From the NCBI RefSeq assembly GCF_029167645.1, contig NZ_CP119147.1, forward strand, positions 3,862,501 to 3,926,500: a stretch of 64,000 nucleotides of DNA. The letters run 5' to 3'. Source of the stretch: Streptomyces sp. AM 2-1-1. GTDB taxonomy: Bacteria; Actinomycetota; Actinomycetes; Streptomycetales; Streptomycetaceae. The position numbers and the translations under genes were made by a program. Each line of letters opens with the position of its first letter. Within the stretch, counting starts at the first letter, position 1. The notes under the pieces are model-generated. The model was not told the DNA's origin. It searched no databases and saw only the letters and a list, made by a program, of their open reading frames with translations. Positions 18,098 through 26,838 of the stretch are shown one piece after another.

Positions 18098-19102
18098 GTG
18101 CGGAAATACTGGGTGTTCCTCGGCGGCGGGATCGGGCTGTGCCTCTGTTTCGTGGGGCTGCTCGTGGTCGGTACGTACTCCGCCGCCGCGGGCATCGCGG
18201 GGGCGGGCGGGGCGGTCGGGCTGGCCAAGGGAGCGGTGCCCGCGCGCTATCAGCCGCTCGTGGAGAAGTGGGGCACGCTCTGCGCCGCGATCAACCCGGC
18301 GCTGCTCGCCGCGCAGCTGTACCAGGAGAGCGGGTGGAATCCGCGGGCGCAGAGCGCGGCGGCCGCCCAGGGCATCGCCCAGTTCATCCCGGGTACGTGG
18401 GCGACGCACGGCCTCGACGGCGACGGTGACGGTGACCGGGACGTGTGGGACCCGGCGGACGCCATCCCCTCGGCGGCTTCGTACGACTGTGAGCTCGCCG
18501 GATACGTGAAGGACGTGCCGGGCGATCCGACCGACAACATGCTCGCCTCCTACAACGCGGGCGCCTACCGGGTCATCCGGTCCGGCGGGGTTCCCGCGAT
18601 CGCCGAGACGCAGAACTACGTGAAGATCATCCGGTCCCTGGAGAAGAGCTTCGCGAAGCCGGTCGGCCGGGTGGCGCCCTCGCAGCAGGCGGCCGGGGCG
18701 ATCTACTACGCGCAGCAGAAACTGGGCACCCCGTACCTCTGGGGCGGGAACGGCACGGCCGAGCAGGGCGGGCGGTTCGACTGCTCCGGGCTGACGCAGG
18801 CCGCGTACCGGAGCGTGGACATCGAGCTCCCCCGGGTCGCCAACGACCAGTACAACGCGGGGGCGCATCCCTCGCGGGACGAACTGCTCCCCGGTGATCT
18901 GGTCTTCTTCTCCGACGACTTGACCAATTCGCGGGCCATCCACCACGTGGGGATCTACGTCGGTGGCGGGTACATGATCAACGCGCCGTACACCGGTGCG
19001 GTGATCCGGTTCGACTCGATCGACAGTCCCGACTACTTCGGCGCGACGCGGGTCACCAAGGACGGCGCGGCGGCGCTTCCCACCGCTCTCCCGCAGGCCT
19101 GA
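18098..19102 (+). CDS. Bifunctional peptidoglycan hydrolase: SLT lytic transglycosylase plus NlpC/P60
   Basis: 334 residues. An N-terminal membrane anchor (VFLGGGIGLCLCFVGLLVVG) is followed by a lytic transglycosylase domain (about 55-190) with catalytic Glu in AAQLYQESGWNPRAQS, then AAQGIAQFIPGTW and ASYNAGAY. An NlpC/P60 endopeptidase domain (about 205-325) follows, with Cys in GGRFDCSGLTQAAY and His in IHHVGIYVGGGYMI. This pairing is typical of wall-degrading enzymes of conjugative and T4SS-like machines in Gram-positive bacteria, and the secretion-like operon ends only 8.7 kb away. GTG start at 18098; the ribosome site is weak. Confidence 0.9.
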   Translation: MRKYWVFLGGGIGLCLCFVGLLVVGTYSAAAGIAGAGGAVGLAKGAVPARYQPLVEKWGTLCAAINPALLAAQLYQESGWNPRAQSAAAAQGIAQFIPGTWATHGLDGDGDGDRDVWDPADAIPSAASYDCELAGYVKDVPGDPTDNMLASYNAGAYRVIRSGGVPAIAETQNYVKIIRSLEKSFAKPVGRVAPSQQAAGAIYYAQQKLGTPYLWGGNGTAEQGGRFDCSGLTQAAYRSVDIELPRVANDQYNAGAHPSRDELLPGDLVFFSDDLTNSRAIHHVGIYVGGGYMINAPYTGAVIRFDSIDSPDYFGATRVTKDGAAALPTALPQA

Positions 19103-19422
19103 GGATCCGACGTGACCCGGGAGGTGGCGGTGGCCGGAACATGGCGGAAGGCCCGGGGTCTGAACTGCGACGACGAGTCACTCTTCGATAACGTCATGGT
19201 GATCATTCGGTGGAGGGCGGAACCGTTGCCACCGGTAAGCCGTTCCCTGGGGGTGGGACGGCCGGCGCACTGACCGTGCGGCGGGCGCCCCGTGCCGTGC
19301 CGCGTCGCAGGACGCCCCGGCACGCACGCGGTACCGGATCACACCGGATGCGGGGGGTTCGACCACAGGCGGCGCGCAAGGACGCGCGCCGCGGCAGCAG
19401 ACAAGGCAAGGGGCCTCGGCAG

Positions 19423-20148
19423 ATGGCTGGACTCGCACTCGATGGGTCGAACCCCGACGTCAGCCTGCTCTACGACATCAACGGGCTGGCCAAGTCCGCA
19501 CCCACCTGGCTCGACCACGTCATGGAGTTCGTCGGTGAGTACGGGATCATGCTCGGCATGGCCCTGGTGGTCCTGTGGTGCTGGTGGAGCGTGCGCCGGC
19601 GCGGCACGGCCGAGGACTCGGTGGCCGGGGTCGCGGCGCTCGTCTGGGCGCCGCTCGCCGCGGGCATCGCCCTCCTCGTCAACATCCCCATCCGGGGATT
19701 CGTGGAGCGCCCCCGCCCGTTCAAGGACCACCAAGGGCTCGACGTCCTCGTCGACGGCAAGAACGACTTCTCCTTCGTGAGCGACCACGCCACCATGGCG
19801 ATGGCCGTCGCCGTCGGGATCTTCGTGGCCGGCCGCAAGTTCGGCCTGGTCGCGCTGGGCCTCGCGTTCGCGGAGGGGTTCTGCCGCGTCTACATGGGCG
19901 TGCACTACCCGACCGACGTCATCGGCGGCCTCGCCCTCGGCACGGCCGTGGTGCTCCTTCTGGCCCCTCTGGCGACGGCGCTGCTGACTCCGTTGGTGGC
20001 CGCGGTGTCGCGGTCACCGCGGGTGGGCTTCCTCGTGCGGTCCCGGCGGGTGGGCCTCCCGGCCGCCGGCCTCGGCTCCGCGCTCGGTGTTCCCGAGCCG
20101 AGGACGGGCCGCGACGGCGGAACGAGCGACAAGGATCTCGCCGCCTGA
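19423..20148 (+). CDS. PAP2-family membrane phosphatase
   Basis: 241 residues with about five membrane helices. The three phosphatase motifs are degenerate but recognisable: VNIPIRGFVERPRPF (motif 1), FVSDHATMAMAV (motif 2, SDH in place of SGH) and CRVYMGVHYPTDVIGG (motif 3 with His and Asp). Likely acts on lipid phosphates such as undecaprenyl pyrophosphate or phosphatidic acid at the outer membrane face. ATG at 19423 is favoured; the longer frame upstream adds an Arg-rich, unlikely N-terminus. The 320 bases before it contain no other gene. Confidence 0.82.
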   Translation: MAGLALDGSNPDVSLLYDINGLAKSAPTWLDHVMEFVGEYGIMLGMALVVLWCWWSVRRRGTAEDSVAGVAALVWAPLAAGIALLVNIPIRGFVERPRPFKDHQGLDVLVDGKNDFSFVSDHATMAMAVAVGIFVAGRKFGLVALGLAFAEGFCRVYMGVHYPTDVIGGLALGTAVVLLLAPLATALLTPLVAAVSRSPRVGFLVRSRRVGLPAAGLGSALGVPEPRTGRDGGTSDKDLAA

Positions 20149-20405
20149 CGGAGCGTCGGGCACAGGCACGCACGGCACGCGGGCGCACACGGCGCACGCG
20201 ACCCACAGCAGGGCGCCGGACGACTTCCCGCAGGGCGTCGGTCTCCGTCAGGGACCGGCGCCCTGTCGCGTACGGCCACGGAGCAAGGCTCCCGTAGCGG
20301 TCGGCGCGGACGGGACCGCTGTCCCAGCCGCGGCCGTCCCAGACCCAGCCACGGCCATCACACACCCAGCCGCCGCCACCGCCGTCCCCGCCGCCGCCAC
20401 CTCCC

Positions 20406-22112
20406 TCACGGCGTCTGCGGGCCGGCGAAGAGCTGCCCGGGGTCGTACCGCCCGCGGAGTTTGCCGAGGCGGTCGGCCGAGGTGCCGAAGTAGGCGTGAC
20501 GCCAGTCGGTCAGCGTGGGGTCGGCGTAGTTCTGGTACGCCTCCCCGGAGGCGTGGGGGCGCATCGCCGCATGGGTGTTTTTCAGCCATCCCTGTGCCAC
20601 GCTGCCGGCGGTGTTCGGCGGCCAGGAGGCGAGGTACTGGGCGAGCATCCGCGAGTCGCGGTGCACGAAGGCGGTCGCGTCCCGGGCGACCCGGTTGACC
20701 GCCCCTCCCAGCGCGGTGAGGATGACCGATCCCTCCGAGCCCCCGGCGCCGGCGAGGCGGCTGAACGCCTCGGCGCGGCCGGTGAGGGCGCGGATCCCCT
20801 CCGGCGGCAGCGAGCGGCTGAAGAAGTCGGAGGCCGCCGCGTACGTCTCGCGCCCGAGGGCTCCCCGGGCGGTGCGCCCCGGGGTCGTACCGGGCAGGTG
20901 GCACTCCTCGGCGGTGAGGCCCGCGCAGCCGGCGTAGAGCAGCATCGCCTCCTCGTAGCCGCGCCGGCGCAGGGAGACGGTGGACGCGGAGGAACCGGCG
21001 CGGTCGGCGAGCCGGTCCACCGCGTTCTGGAGGTCGCCGTAGGTGCCGAGGCTGAACGCGGAGAGCGTCACGGTCGGTTCGGCGCCGCCCGGTCTCGCCG
21101 AGAGGTGGAGGGAGGACCAGATCTCGTCCGGTTGGTCGGGGCCCCACTCCTGCCAGGCGGCGAGCACCGCACCGGCCCGGGACCACGGCCAGCTGAGGTC
21201 GCAGACGACGGTCCGCGGGGCGGGGGAGGTACGGAAGCGGAGGCGGGTGACGACGCCGAAGCCGCCGTTGCCCCCGCCGCGCAGTGCCCAGAAGAGGTCC
21301 TGGTTCCGGACGGTGTCGGCGGTCAGGGTGGCACCGTCCGCGGTGACCAGGGTGGCGGAGGTGAGGCTGTCGCAGGTCAGGCCGTACGCGCGGGACGCGA
21401 CGCCGTGGCCGCCGCCGAGGGTGAGGCCGGATATCCCGACGGTGGCGCAGGAGCCGCCCGGGATCGTGAGGCCGTGGGCGCCGAGGCCCCGGTAGACGTC
21501 ACCGAGCCGGGCACCCGCGCCGATGGTGCCGTCCCGGTCGACTCCGGACAGGGCCGAGACGTCGACGACGAGGCGTCCGTCGCCGCCGGAGCGGCCCGTG
21601 TAGGAGTGGCCGCCGCTGCGGATCGCCACGGGGGTGCCGGTGCGACGGGCGAAGGCGAGGCACTCGCGGATGTCGTCCTCGTGCCGTACGTAAGCGACGG
21701 CCGCGGGCCGCTGGGTGTCGAAGCGGGTGTTGTAGACCCGGCGGGCGGTGGCGTAGGCGGCGTCGTCGGGCCGTACGAGCGAGCCGTCGAGGCTGCGGCC
21801 GAGCGCGGGCCAGTCCGCCGGGGCGCCGCCGGTGGGGGTGGCGGCCGGGCCGGGAGACCCCGTCGTGCGCGGACGGGGGGAGGCGGCGGAGGGGCGGGGT
21901 GCGCCGGGGCGGCCGTCGTCCGGGTCGCCCGGTGCGGAGCAGCTCGCGGCGGCAGAGGCGAGCGCGGCGAGAGCGCCGGCGACCAGCACGGTGCGCCGGG
22001 CCGACGGCGACGCCGCGGAGGGCGGAGCCGTGGGCCGCCGGGTCGCGGTCTCCGGGGCGGGGACGGTCCGGGCCGGGGGTACGACCGGGCGCGGGGGACG
22101 GGGCTGGTTCAT
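20406..22112 (-). CDS. FAD-dependent oxidoreductase, berberine-bridge type, exported
   Basis: 568 residues. A twin-arginine-like signal (SARRTVLVAGALAALASAAASC) could also be a lipoprotein signal. FAD-binding PCMH fold: IRSGGHSYTG supplies the His, and IPGGSCATVGISGLTLGGGHG the Cys, expected for bicovalent flavin attachment as in glucooligosaccharide oxidase and berberine-bridge enzymes. The C-terminal BBE motif (YQNYADPTLTDW) completes the cofactor site. It probably oxidises a sugar or secondary metabolite outside the cell. ATG at 22112 with GGAGG eight bases upstream. Convergent with the PAP2 gene; the 257 bases between hold only G+C-rich sequence with GCC-repeat runs. Confidence 0.88.
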   Translation of the reverse strand: MNQPRPPRPVVPPARTVPAPETATRRPTAPPSAASPSARRTVLVAGALAALASAAASCSAPGDPDDGRPGAPRPSAASPRPRTTGSPGPAATPTGGAPADWPALGRSLDGSLVRPDDAAYATARRVYNTRFDTQRPAAVAYVRHEDDIRECLAFARRTGTPVAIRSGGHSYTGRSGGDGRLVVDVSALSGVDRDGTIGAGARLGDVYRGLGAHGLTIPGGSCATVGISGLTLGGGHGVASRAYGLTCDSLTSATLVTADGATLTADTVRNQDLFWALRGGGNGGFGVVTRLRFRTSPAPRTVVCDLSWPWSRAGAVLAAWQEWGPDQPDEIWSSLHLSARPGGAEPTVTLSAFSLGTYGDLQNAVDRLADRAGSSASTVSLRRRGYEEAMLLYAGCAGLTAEECHLPGTTPGRTARGALGRETYAAASDFFSRSLPPEGIRALTGRAEAFSRLAGAGGSEGSVILTALGGAVNRVARDATAFVHRDSRMLAQYLASWPPNTAGSVAQGWLKNTHAAMRPHASGEAYQNYADPTLTDWRHAYFGTSADRLGKLRGRYDPGQLFAGPQTP

Positions 22113-22394
22113 CGGGGAGACCTCCGGGGCCCGGGGCGGTGGTGACACGGCCGACCGGGACGCCGGCGCCGCCGTGTGCGCGGCGGTCCGGTGCGCCGGC
22201 CGGGAGGGGGACGGCGGTACGAGGACGCGGTAAGGGGACATCGGACGTCGGTACGGGGACATCGGTACGCCTGGCCGGTCGGGTGGGCTCGGCGCGGTAC
22301 GCCCGGCCGGTCCGGTGGGCCCGGCGCGGTGGGATCGGGGGGACGGGAGGCAGGGGCGGGGGACAGAGGCCGGGGATCGGGGGCGCGCGGCCGG

Positions 22395-22625
22395 TCAGGC
22401 GGCCGTGCGGTGACGTTCGGCGTCGGTTCGGGCCAGGTCGCGCGAGCGGCGGGCCGGTCCGGACCAGCCGCAGGTACAGCGGGCGAGGCAGAACGAGCCC
22501 CGCTCGGTGGTGCTGGTGGTGTGGTCCTGACCAGCGGGAACGGTGGGAGGCGGGGCGGCGGGGCCGTCCGGCCGGGCGGTGCGCGCCGGGGTGCGCCGGA
22601 CGGGGGGAAAAGCTTCCTGATGCAC
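22395..22625 (-). CDS. Small Cys-containing hypothetical protein
   Basis: A 76-residue frame with a Pro/Arg-rich first half and a conserved-looking C-terminal block, RGSFCLARCTCGWSGPARRS, then RDLARTDAERHRTA. The C-x3-C-x-C-G-W pattern followed by a basic helix resembles small proteins I associate with Streptomyces, possibly a metal-binding knuckle. The GTG at 22625 has no good ribosome site, so the start is uncertain. It lies alone between the flavoenzyme and the divergent lipoprotein gene. Confidence 0.45.
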   Translation of the reverse strand: MHQEAFPPVRRTPARTARPDGPAAPPPTVPAGQDHTTSTTERGSFCLARCTCGWSGPARRSRDLARTDAERHRTAA

Positions 22626-22781
22626 GCGCCCACGGTACTGGCGGGGCCGTCCGGGCGGGAGGGGTGCCGGGGTGCCCGCCGCCGATCGGGGTGGCCCGCC
22701 GTGACGGGGGACGGGGGCCGTCGTTATGCGGAACGGGCGAGGGCCCGGTTCCGGCGTGAGGTCGTTGGGGATTGGCAGGCG

Positions 22782-23624
22782 ATGGTGGTGCGGCAGCACA
22801 GGTGCGAAGGCGCGGCACTGGCTGTCCGCGCGCTGGCCGTGGCGGGGGCGCTCGCGGTGCTCGCCGGCTGCTCCGGTGGGGGGAGCGGGACCGTCGAGGG
22901 CGCTCCTGCGGGCGAGCCGCCCGGCCAGGTGCTCGACCGGGCCGCGGACGTGCTCGCCGCATCCGGTGGGGCGGAGACGAACACCTCGATGGAGACCTCG
23001 GCCGGTGGCACGCGGGTCACGATCCGGGGGCAGGGGGCGTACGACTTCGGCAAGCAGCTCGGCCGCATCAAGGTGGTGCTGCCGAAGGACGCGGCCGGAT
23101 CGGACGAGCACCGGCCGATCACCGAGCTGCTGACGCCCGGAGCGCTCTACATGAAGAACCGGGGCGCGGGCGTCCCCGAGGGCAAGTGGGTGCGGATCGA
23201 CACCACGGTGCTGGCGGACGGCAACCTCGTCACCGGCGGGGTCACCGACCCGATGGCCGCCGCCGAGCTGCTGCGCCGGGCGCGGGGCGTGACGTACGTG
23301 GGGCGGACGGAGCTGGCGGGCGTCGGGGTCCGGCACTACCGGGGGACGGCCGACATCGGCAGCGCGGCGGGGGCCGCCTCGTCGCTGTCGAAGGCGGCGC
23401 TGAACGCGGCGGCGGACGGGTTCCGTACGCACGCGGTGCCCTTCGACGCGTACCTCGACGACGAGGGCCGGCTGCGGAAGGTCCGTCACCGCTTCACCTT
23501 CGCGGCCGAGGGACCGGCGGTGACGGTCGTCTCGACGATGCTCCTGTACGGCTTCGGGACACCGGTCACCGTGGAGCTGCCGAACCGGGCGGACCTCTAC
23601 ACGGGCGAGATCCGGCAGAGCTGA
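22782..23624 (+). CDS. Lipoprotein, LppX/LprG-like fold suspected
   Basis: 280 residues with a clear lipoprotein signal (VAGALAVLAGC followed by Ser/Gly). The mature part (VLDRAADVLAASGGAETNTS, LYMKNRGAGVPEGKWVRID, GVRHYRGTADI, FDAYLDDEGRLRKV) has the layout of the LolA/LppX-like half-barrel lipoproteins of actinobacteria, which bind or carry lipids. The ATG at 22782 is chosen because longer frames upstream have no hydrophobic signal. It stands alone; no operon partners. Confidence 0.78.
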   Translation: MVVRQHRCEGAALAVRALAVAGALAVLAGCSGGGSGTVEGAPAGEPPGQVLDRAADVLAASGGAETNTSMETSAGGTRVTIRGQGAYDFGKQLGRIKVVLPKDAAGSDEHRPITELLTPGALYMKNRGAGVPEGKWVRIDTTVLADGNLVTGGVTDPMAAAELLRRARGVTYVGRTELAGVGVRHYRGTADIGSAAGAASSLSKAALNAAADGFRTHAVPFDAYLDDEGRLRKVRHRFTFAAEGPAVTVVSTMLLYGFGTPVTVELPNRADLYTGEIRQS

Positions 23625-23960
23625 GGCGGCGGTGGCGACGGCAGCCGGTGCGGCGGCGGCGACGGCGGCCAAGACACGGGTGGCGAAGGCGGCCGAGACA
23701 CGGGTGACGACGGCGGTACGGACGGTGGCGGGAGCAGTGCCGGGGGAGCAGCGCCCCCGTCGCCGATGGCTGGTTCTCGCCGCTCGTTCCGTCGTCGGCG
23801 GGCCGATTTCCCTCGGCGCCGACCGGGTGCACGGGTGTTCGGCGGGGGAGAGCGGCCCCCTTGGAAGCGGCCGAAATGGCCCGTCCGTGTCATGCGCGCG
23901 GCGCTTGACGATCCCTAGGCTTGGAGCCTGTGCGCCAAGGGCCGGCGACGGCAGAGAGAG
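23625..23960. other. 336-bp gene-free region with a 24-bp repeat
   Basis: No supportable gene. Low-complexity GCGGCG sequence occupies the left part, including two copies of a 24-base unit (23665-23688 and 23689-23712) that differ at three positions. An open frame on the plus strand here is Ala/Thr-rich only because of this repeat. The right end presumably holds the promoter of the next small gene. Confidence 0.5.
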
Positions 23961-24188
23961 GTGACGCAGGTGGTGACGCTCAGCGCTCCGAACGCGCAGG
24001 AATACGTGGCTCTCGCCGAGATCGAGCTCTGCGGCGAGCTGATGATCGCCGCGGCGTCCAGCCCCGAGGACCGGCTCAGCCCGGACCGCATCGACGAGGT
24101 GCTCAACGCGGGCGAGGTCCCCGGCGCGGCCGACGTCCCGCGCCGGACGGAGCGCCGGACGGAGTTCCGGACCGAGCGCCGGACCTGA
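23961..24188 (+). CDS. Small conserved-looking hypothetical protein
   Basis: 75 residues (GTG at 23961; a GTG at 23970 is also possible, with AGAGAGG upstream). The first 50 residues (SAPNAQEYVALAEIELCGEL and AAASSPEDRLSPDRIDEVLN) are compositionally normal and read like a helical domain. The last 16 residues are made of a 12-base tandem repeat (RRTE/FRTE). Function unknown; convergent with csoR. Confidence 0.65.
   Translation: MTQVVTLSAPNAQEYVALAEIELCGELMIAAASSPEDRLSPDRIDEVLNAGEVPGAADVPRRTERRTEFRTERRT
24141..24188 (+). repeat. 12-bp tandem repeat inside the 3' end of the small gene
   Basis: Four copies of CGCCGGACGGAG-like units (24141, 24153, 24165, 24177). The last ends in the TGA stop. 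The repeat is in frame, so copy-number changes would lengthen or shorten the basic tail without a frameshift. Confidence 0.75.
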
Positions 24189-24277
24189 CGGAGAGGGCCC
24201 GGCCCCGGATCCCGCGACCCGGGCCCGCGCACCCCGCGTGCACGTCGGGCCCCGGCCCGCTTCTCCGTACGCGGACC

Positions 24278-24664
24278 TCAGGTACGCAGCAGGCGGGCGA
24301 TGGCCTTGGTGGCCTCCTCGACCTTCGCGTCGATCTCGTCGCCGCCCTTGACGGCGGCGTCCGCGACGCAGTGGCGGAGGTGTTCCTCCAGCAGTTGGAG
24401 CGCGAAGGACTGCAGCGCCTTGGTGGACGCCGAGACCTGGGTGAGTATGTCGATGCAGTAGGTGTCCTCGTCGACCATGCGCTGGAGGCCGCGGATCTGG
24501 CCCTCGATCCGGCGCAGCCGCTTGAGGTGCTCGTCCTTCTGATGGTGATAGCCGTGGATGCCCCGGTCATGGTCGGTGACGATCTCCGCCGGGGGCGCGG
24601 CCGGGCTCGTGGCGGTCTCCGGGGGCGTGGGTCCCGCGGGCCCGGGGGCCTCGGTGGCGGTCAT
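24278..24664 (-). CDS. csoR: CsoR-family copper-sensing repressor
   Basis: 128 residues. After a 40-residue Pro/Ala-rich N-terminus comes the CsoR/DUF156 helical core (LKRLRRIEGQIRGLQRMVDE). The three Cu(I) ligands are Cys70, His95 and Cys99, with the same 25- and 4-residue spacings as in Mycobacterium CsoR, so copper rather than formaldehyde or nickel is the likely signal. ATG at 24664 with GGGAGG upstream. A palindromic operator lies 115 bases upstream. I recall the S. coelicolor csoR occupying the same place next to the phosphate genes. No copper ATPase gene is nearby, so its main targets are elsewhere. Confidence 0.93.
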   Translation of the reverse strand: MTATEAPGPAGPTPPETATSPAAPPAEIVTDHDRGIHGYHHQKDEHLKRLRRIEGQIRGLQRMVDEDTYCIDILTQVSASTKALQSFALQLLEEHLRHCVADAAVKGGDEIDAKVEEATKAIARLLRT

Positions 24665-24778
24665 GGGGTCCTCCCGTTGGTGTGCGAGTCCGGGCCAGCC
24701 GGCGGCCGTACGGGCTGACGTACCCGCTCCGACCGGCCCGGACGCGGGGTGGCCGACCCCAGGACTCTCAAGGGCCGG

Positions 24779-24797
24779 TATACCCCGGGTGGGTATA
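24779..24797. promoter_or_regulatory. CsoR operator palindrome
   Basis: TATACCC-N5-GGGTATA, a perfect inverted repeat with a G+C centre, the form known for actinobacterial CsoR sites (TACCC...GGGTA). It lies between csoR and the divergent phosphate-transport pair and is the only AT-flanked palindrome there, so it most likely mediates csoR autoregulation. It sits 147 bases before the DUF47 gene, so control of that gene is possible but unproven. Confidence 0.82.
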
Positions 24798-24943
24798 TGG
24801 TAACGAATCGAGCCGAAACGTGACCCGGGGGCCGTGCTGATCACGCGGGTCGATGGGCGACACTGAATGACGCCGGTTAGCCGTGGCCGGATGATGCGCC
24901 TAGCATCAGCCTGACCGAATCCAAAGCACCCCGAGGACCCCAC

Positions 24944-25564
24944 GTGCGCTTTCGTCTGACCCCCAGGGAGACGAGCTTCTACGACATGTTCTCCGCATCA
25001 GCGGACAACATCGTCACGGGCTCGAAACTCCTGATGGAACTGCTCGGAGCGGATTCTTCCTCCCGGGCCGAGATCGCGGAGCGCATGCGGGCGGCGGAAC
25101 ACGCGGGGGACGACGCCACCCACGCGATCTTCCACCAGCTGAACTCCTCCTTCATCACGCCGTTCGACCGCGAGGACATCTACAACCTCGCGTCCTCGCT
25201 CGACGACATCATGGACTTCATGGAGGAGGCCGTCGACCTGGTCGTCCTGTACCAGGTCGAGGAGCTCCCCAAGGGTGTCGAGCAGCAGATCGAGGTGCTG
25301 GCCAGGGCGGCGGAGCTGACCGCCGAGGCCATGCCGGGGCTGCGGACCATGGACAACCTCACCGAGTACTGGATCGAGGTCAACCGGCTGGAGAACCAGG
25401 CGGACCAGATCCACCGCAAGCTGCTCGCCCAGCTCTTCAACGGCAAGTACGACGCCATGGAGGTGCTGAAGCTGAAGCAGATCGTGGACGTGCTGGAAGA
25501 GGCGGCCGACGCGTTCGAGCACGTCGCCAACACCGTGGAGACCATCGCGGTCAAGGAGTCCTGA
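24944..25564 (+). CDS. DUF47/PhoU-like accessory protein of the Pit transporter
   Basis: 206 residues, all-helical, of the PhoU-like DUF47 family. The metal-binding E/D-rich motifs are visible: FDREDIYNLASSLDDIMDF and DVLEEAADAFEHV. Its stop is six bases before the start of the phosphate permease gene, the usual arrangement for DUF47-Pit pairs, where it is thought to regulate or assist the permease. GTG start at 24944 with GAGG nine bases upstream. No PHO box is visible before it. Confidence 0.92.
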   Translation: MRFRLTPRETSFYDMFSASADNIVTGSKLLMELLGADSSSRAEIAERMRAAEHAGDDATHAIFHQLNSSFITPFDREDIYNLASSLDDIMDFMEEAVDLVVLYQVEELPKGVEQQIEVLARAAELTAEAMPGLRTMDNLTEYWIEVNRLENQADQIHRKLLAQLFNGKYDAMEVLKLKQIVDVLEEAADAFEHVANTVETIAVKES

Positions 25565-25569
25565 ACCTC

Positions 25570-26568
25570 GTGGACACCTTTGCGCTGATCGTGACCATCG
25601 GTGTCGCGCTCGGCTTCACGTATACGAACGGCTTCCACGACTCCGCGAACGCCATCGCCACCTCGGTCTCCACCCGCGCGCTGACCCCGCGGGCGGCCCT
25701 GGGGATGGCCGCGGTGATGAACCTGGCCGGCGCGTTCCTCGGACAGGGGGTCGCGAAGACGGTCAGTGAGGGGCTCATCGCCACGCCCGAGGGCCAGAAG
25801 GGGATGGGCATCCTCTTCGCGGCGCTGGTCGGCGCGATCGTCTGGAACCTCGTCACCTGGTACTTCGGCCTGCCGTCCTCCTCCTCGCACGCGCTCTTCG
25901 GCGGCATGGTCGGTGCGGCGCTGGCCGGCGGCACGCTGGTGCACTGGGACGGAGTGCTGGAGAAGATCGTCATCCCGATGTTCCTCTCCCCGTTCGTGGG
26001 CCTGGTCGTCGGTTACCTGTTCATGGTCGCGATCATGTGGATGTTCCGGAGGTCCAACCCGCACAAGGCCAAGCGCGGTTTCCGGATCGCGCAGACGGTC
26101 TCGGCGGCGGCCATGGCGCTCGGTCACGGTCTCCAGGACGCGCAGAAGACGATGGGCATCGTCGTGATGGCCCTGGTCATCGCCGACGTCGAGGGCCCGA
26201 ACGACGAGATCCCGGTCTGGGTCAAGATCGTCTGTGCGCTGATGCTCTCGCTCGGTACGTACGCGGGCGGCTGGCGCATCATGCGGACACTCGGCCGGAA
26301 GATCATCGAGCTGGACCCGCCGCAGGGTTTCGCGGCCGAGATGACCGGCGCGTCGATCATGTTCGGTTCGTCCTTCCTCTTCCACGCCCCGATCTCCACC
26401 ACGCACGTCATCACCTCCGCGATCATGGGTGTCGGTGCGACGAAGCGGGTCAACGCGGTCCGCTGGGGTGTCGCCAAGAACATCATCCTGGGCTGGTTCA
26501 TCACCATGCCGGCGGCGGCGCTCGTCGCCGCGGCGAGTTACGGCGTCGTCTACCTGCTCTTCGGCTGA
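25570..26568 (+). CDS. pit: Low-affinity inorganic phosphate transporter, Pit family
   Basis: 332 residues, about ten membrane helices. The Pit signature occurs twice as expected: GFTYTNGFHDSANAIATSVS near the N-terminus and GASIMFGSSFLFHAPISTTH near the C-terminus, each with the conserved Asn/Asp or Thr/Ser pairs. Imports metal-phosphate by proton symport when phosphate is plentiful, complementing the high-affinity Pst system encoded convergently just downstream. GTG start, tightly coupled to DUF47. Confidence 0.95.
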   Translation: MDTFALIVTIGVALGFTYTNGFHDSANAIATSVSTRALTPRAALGMAAVMNLAGAFLGQGVAKTVSEGLIATPEGQKGMGILFAALVGAIVWNLVTWYFGLPSSSSHALFGGMVGAALAGGTLVHWDGVLEKIVIPMFLSPFVGLVVGYLFMVAIMWMFRRSNPHKAKRGFRIAQTVSAAAMALGHGLQDAQKTMGIVVMALVIADVEGPNDEIPVWVKIVCALMLSLGTYAGGWRIMRTLGRKIIELDPPQGFAAEMTGASIMFGSSFLFHAPISTTHVITSAIMGVGATKRVNAVRWGVAKNIILGWFITMPAAALVAAASYGVVYLLFG

Positions 26569-26587
26569 CGCCCGTAACGGCTGGGTC

Positions 26588-26647
26588 CGCGAGCGCTGAG
26601 CCCGCGAGCGCTGAGCCCGTGCGTGCTGGGCCCGTGAGCGCTCACCC
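26588..26647. repeat. 15-bp tandem repeat after the pit gene
   Basis: Four units of CGCGAGCGCTGAGCC, the first two identical, the last two diverged (26588, 26603, 26618, 26633). Each unit carries the small palindrome GAGCGCT or a variant. It lies in the 3' untranslated region between pit and the terminator. Confidence 0.7.
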
Positions 26648-26701
26648 CGTGGACGCCGACGCCGACGACCGCGGACGCCCGTACCGACGGGTTCCGGATG
26701 T

Positions 26702-26743
26702 GGGGCCGCCCCCGTTCTCCTCCAGGAGAACGGGGGCGGCCCC
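26702..26743. terminator. Strong bidirectional terminator between pit and pstB
   Basis: A perfect 20-bp inverted repeat with a 2-base centre (in practice a loop of six or more), followed on the plus strand by TTTTCC. It lies between two convergent transcription units and probably ends both. Confidence 0.92.
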
Positions 26744-26838
26744 TTTTCCGCCTCGCGGTGGCACCGCCATGCAGCACCGCGAGGCAGTCTGGGGGAAGGC
26801 CCGCCGCCGGAGGTGTCCGGGGCGGCGGGGGTTCCGGT

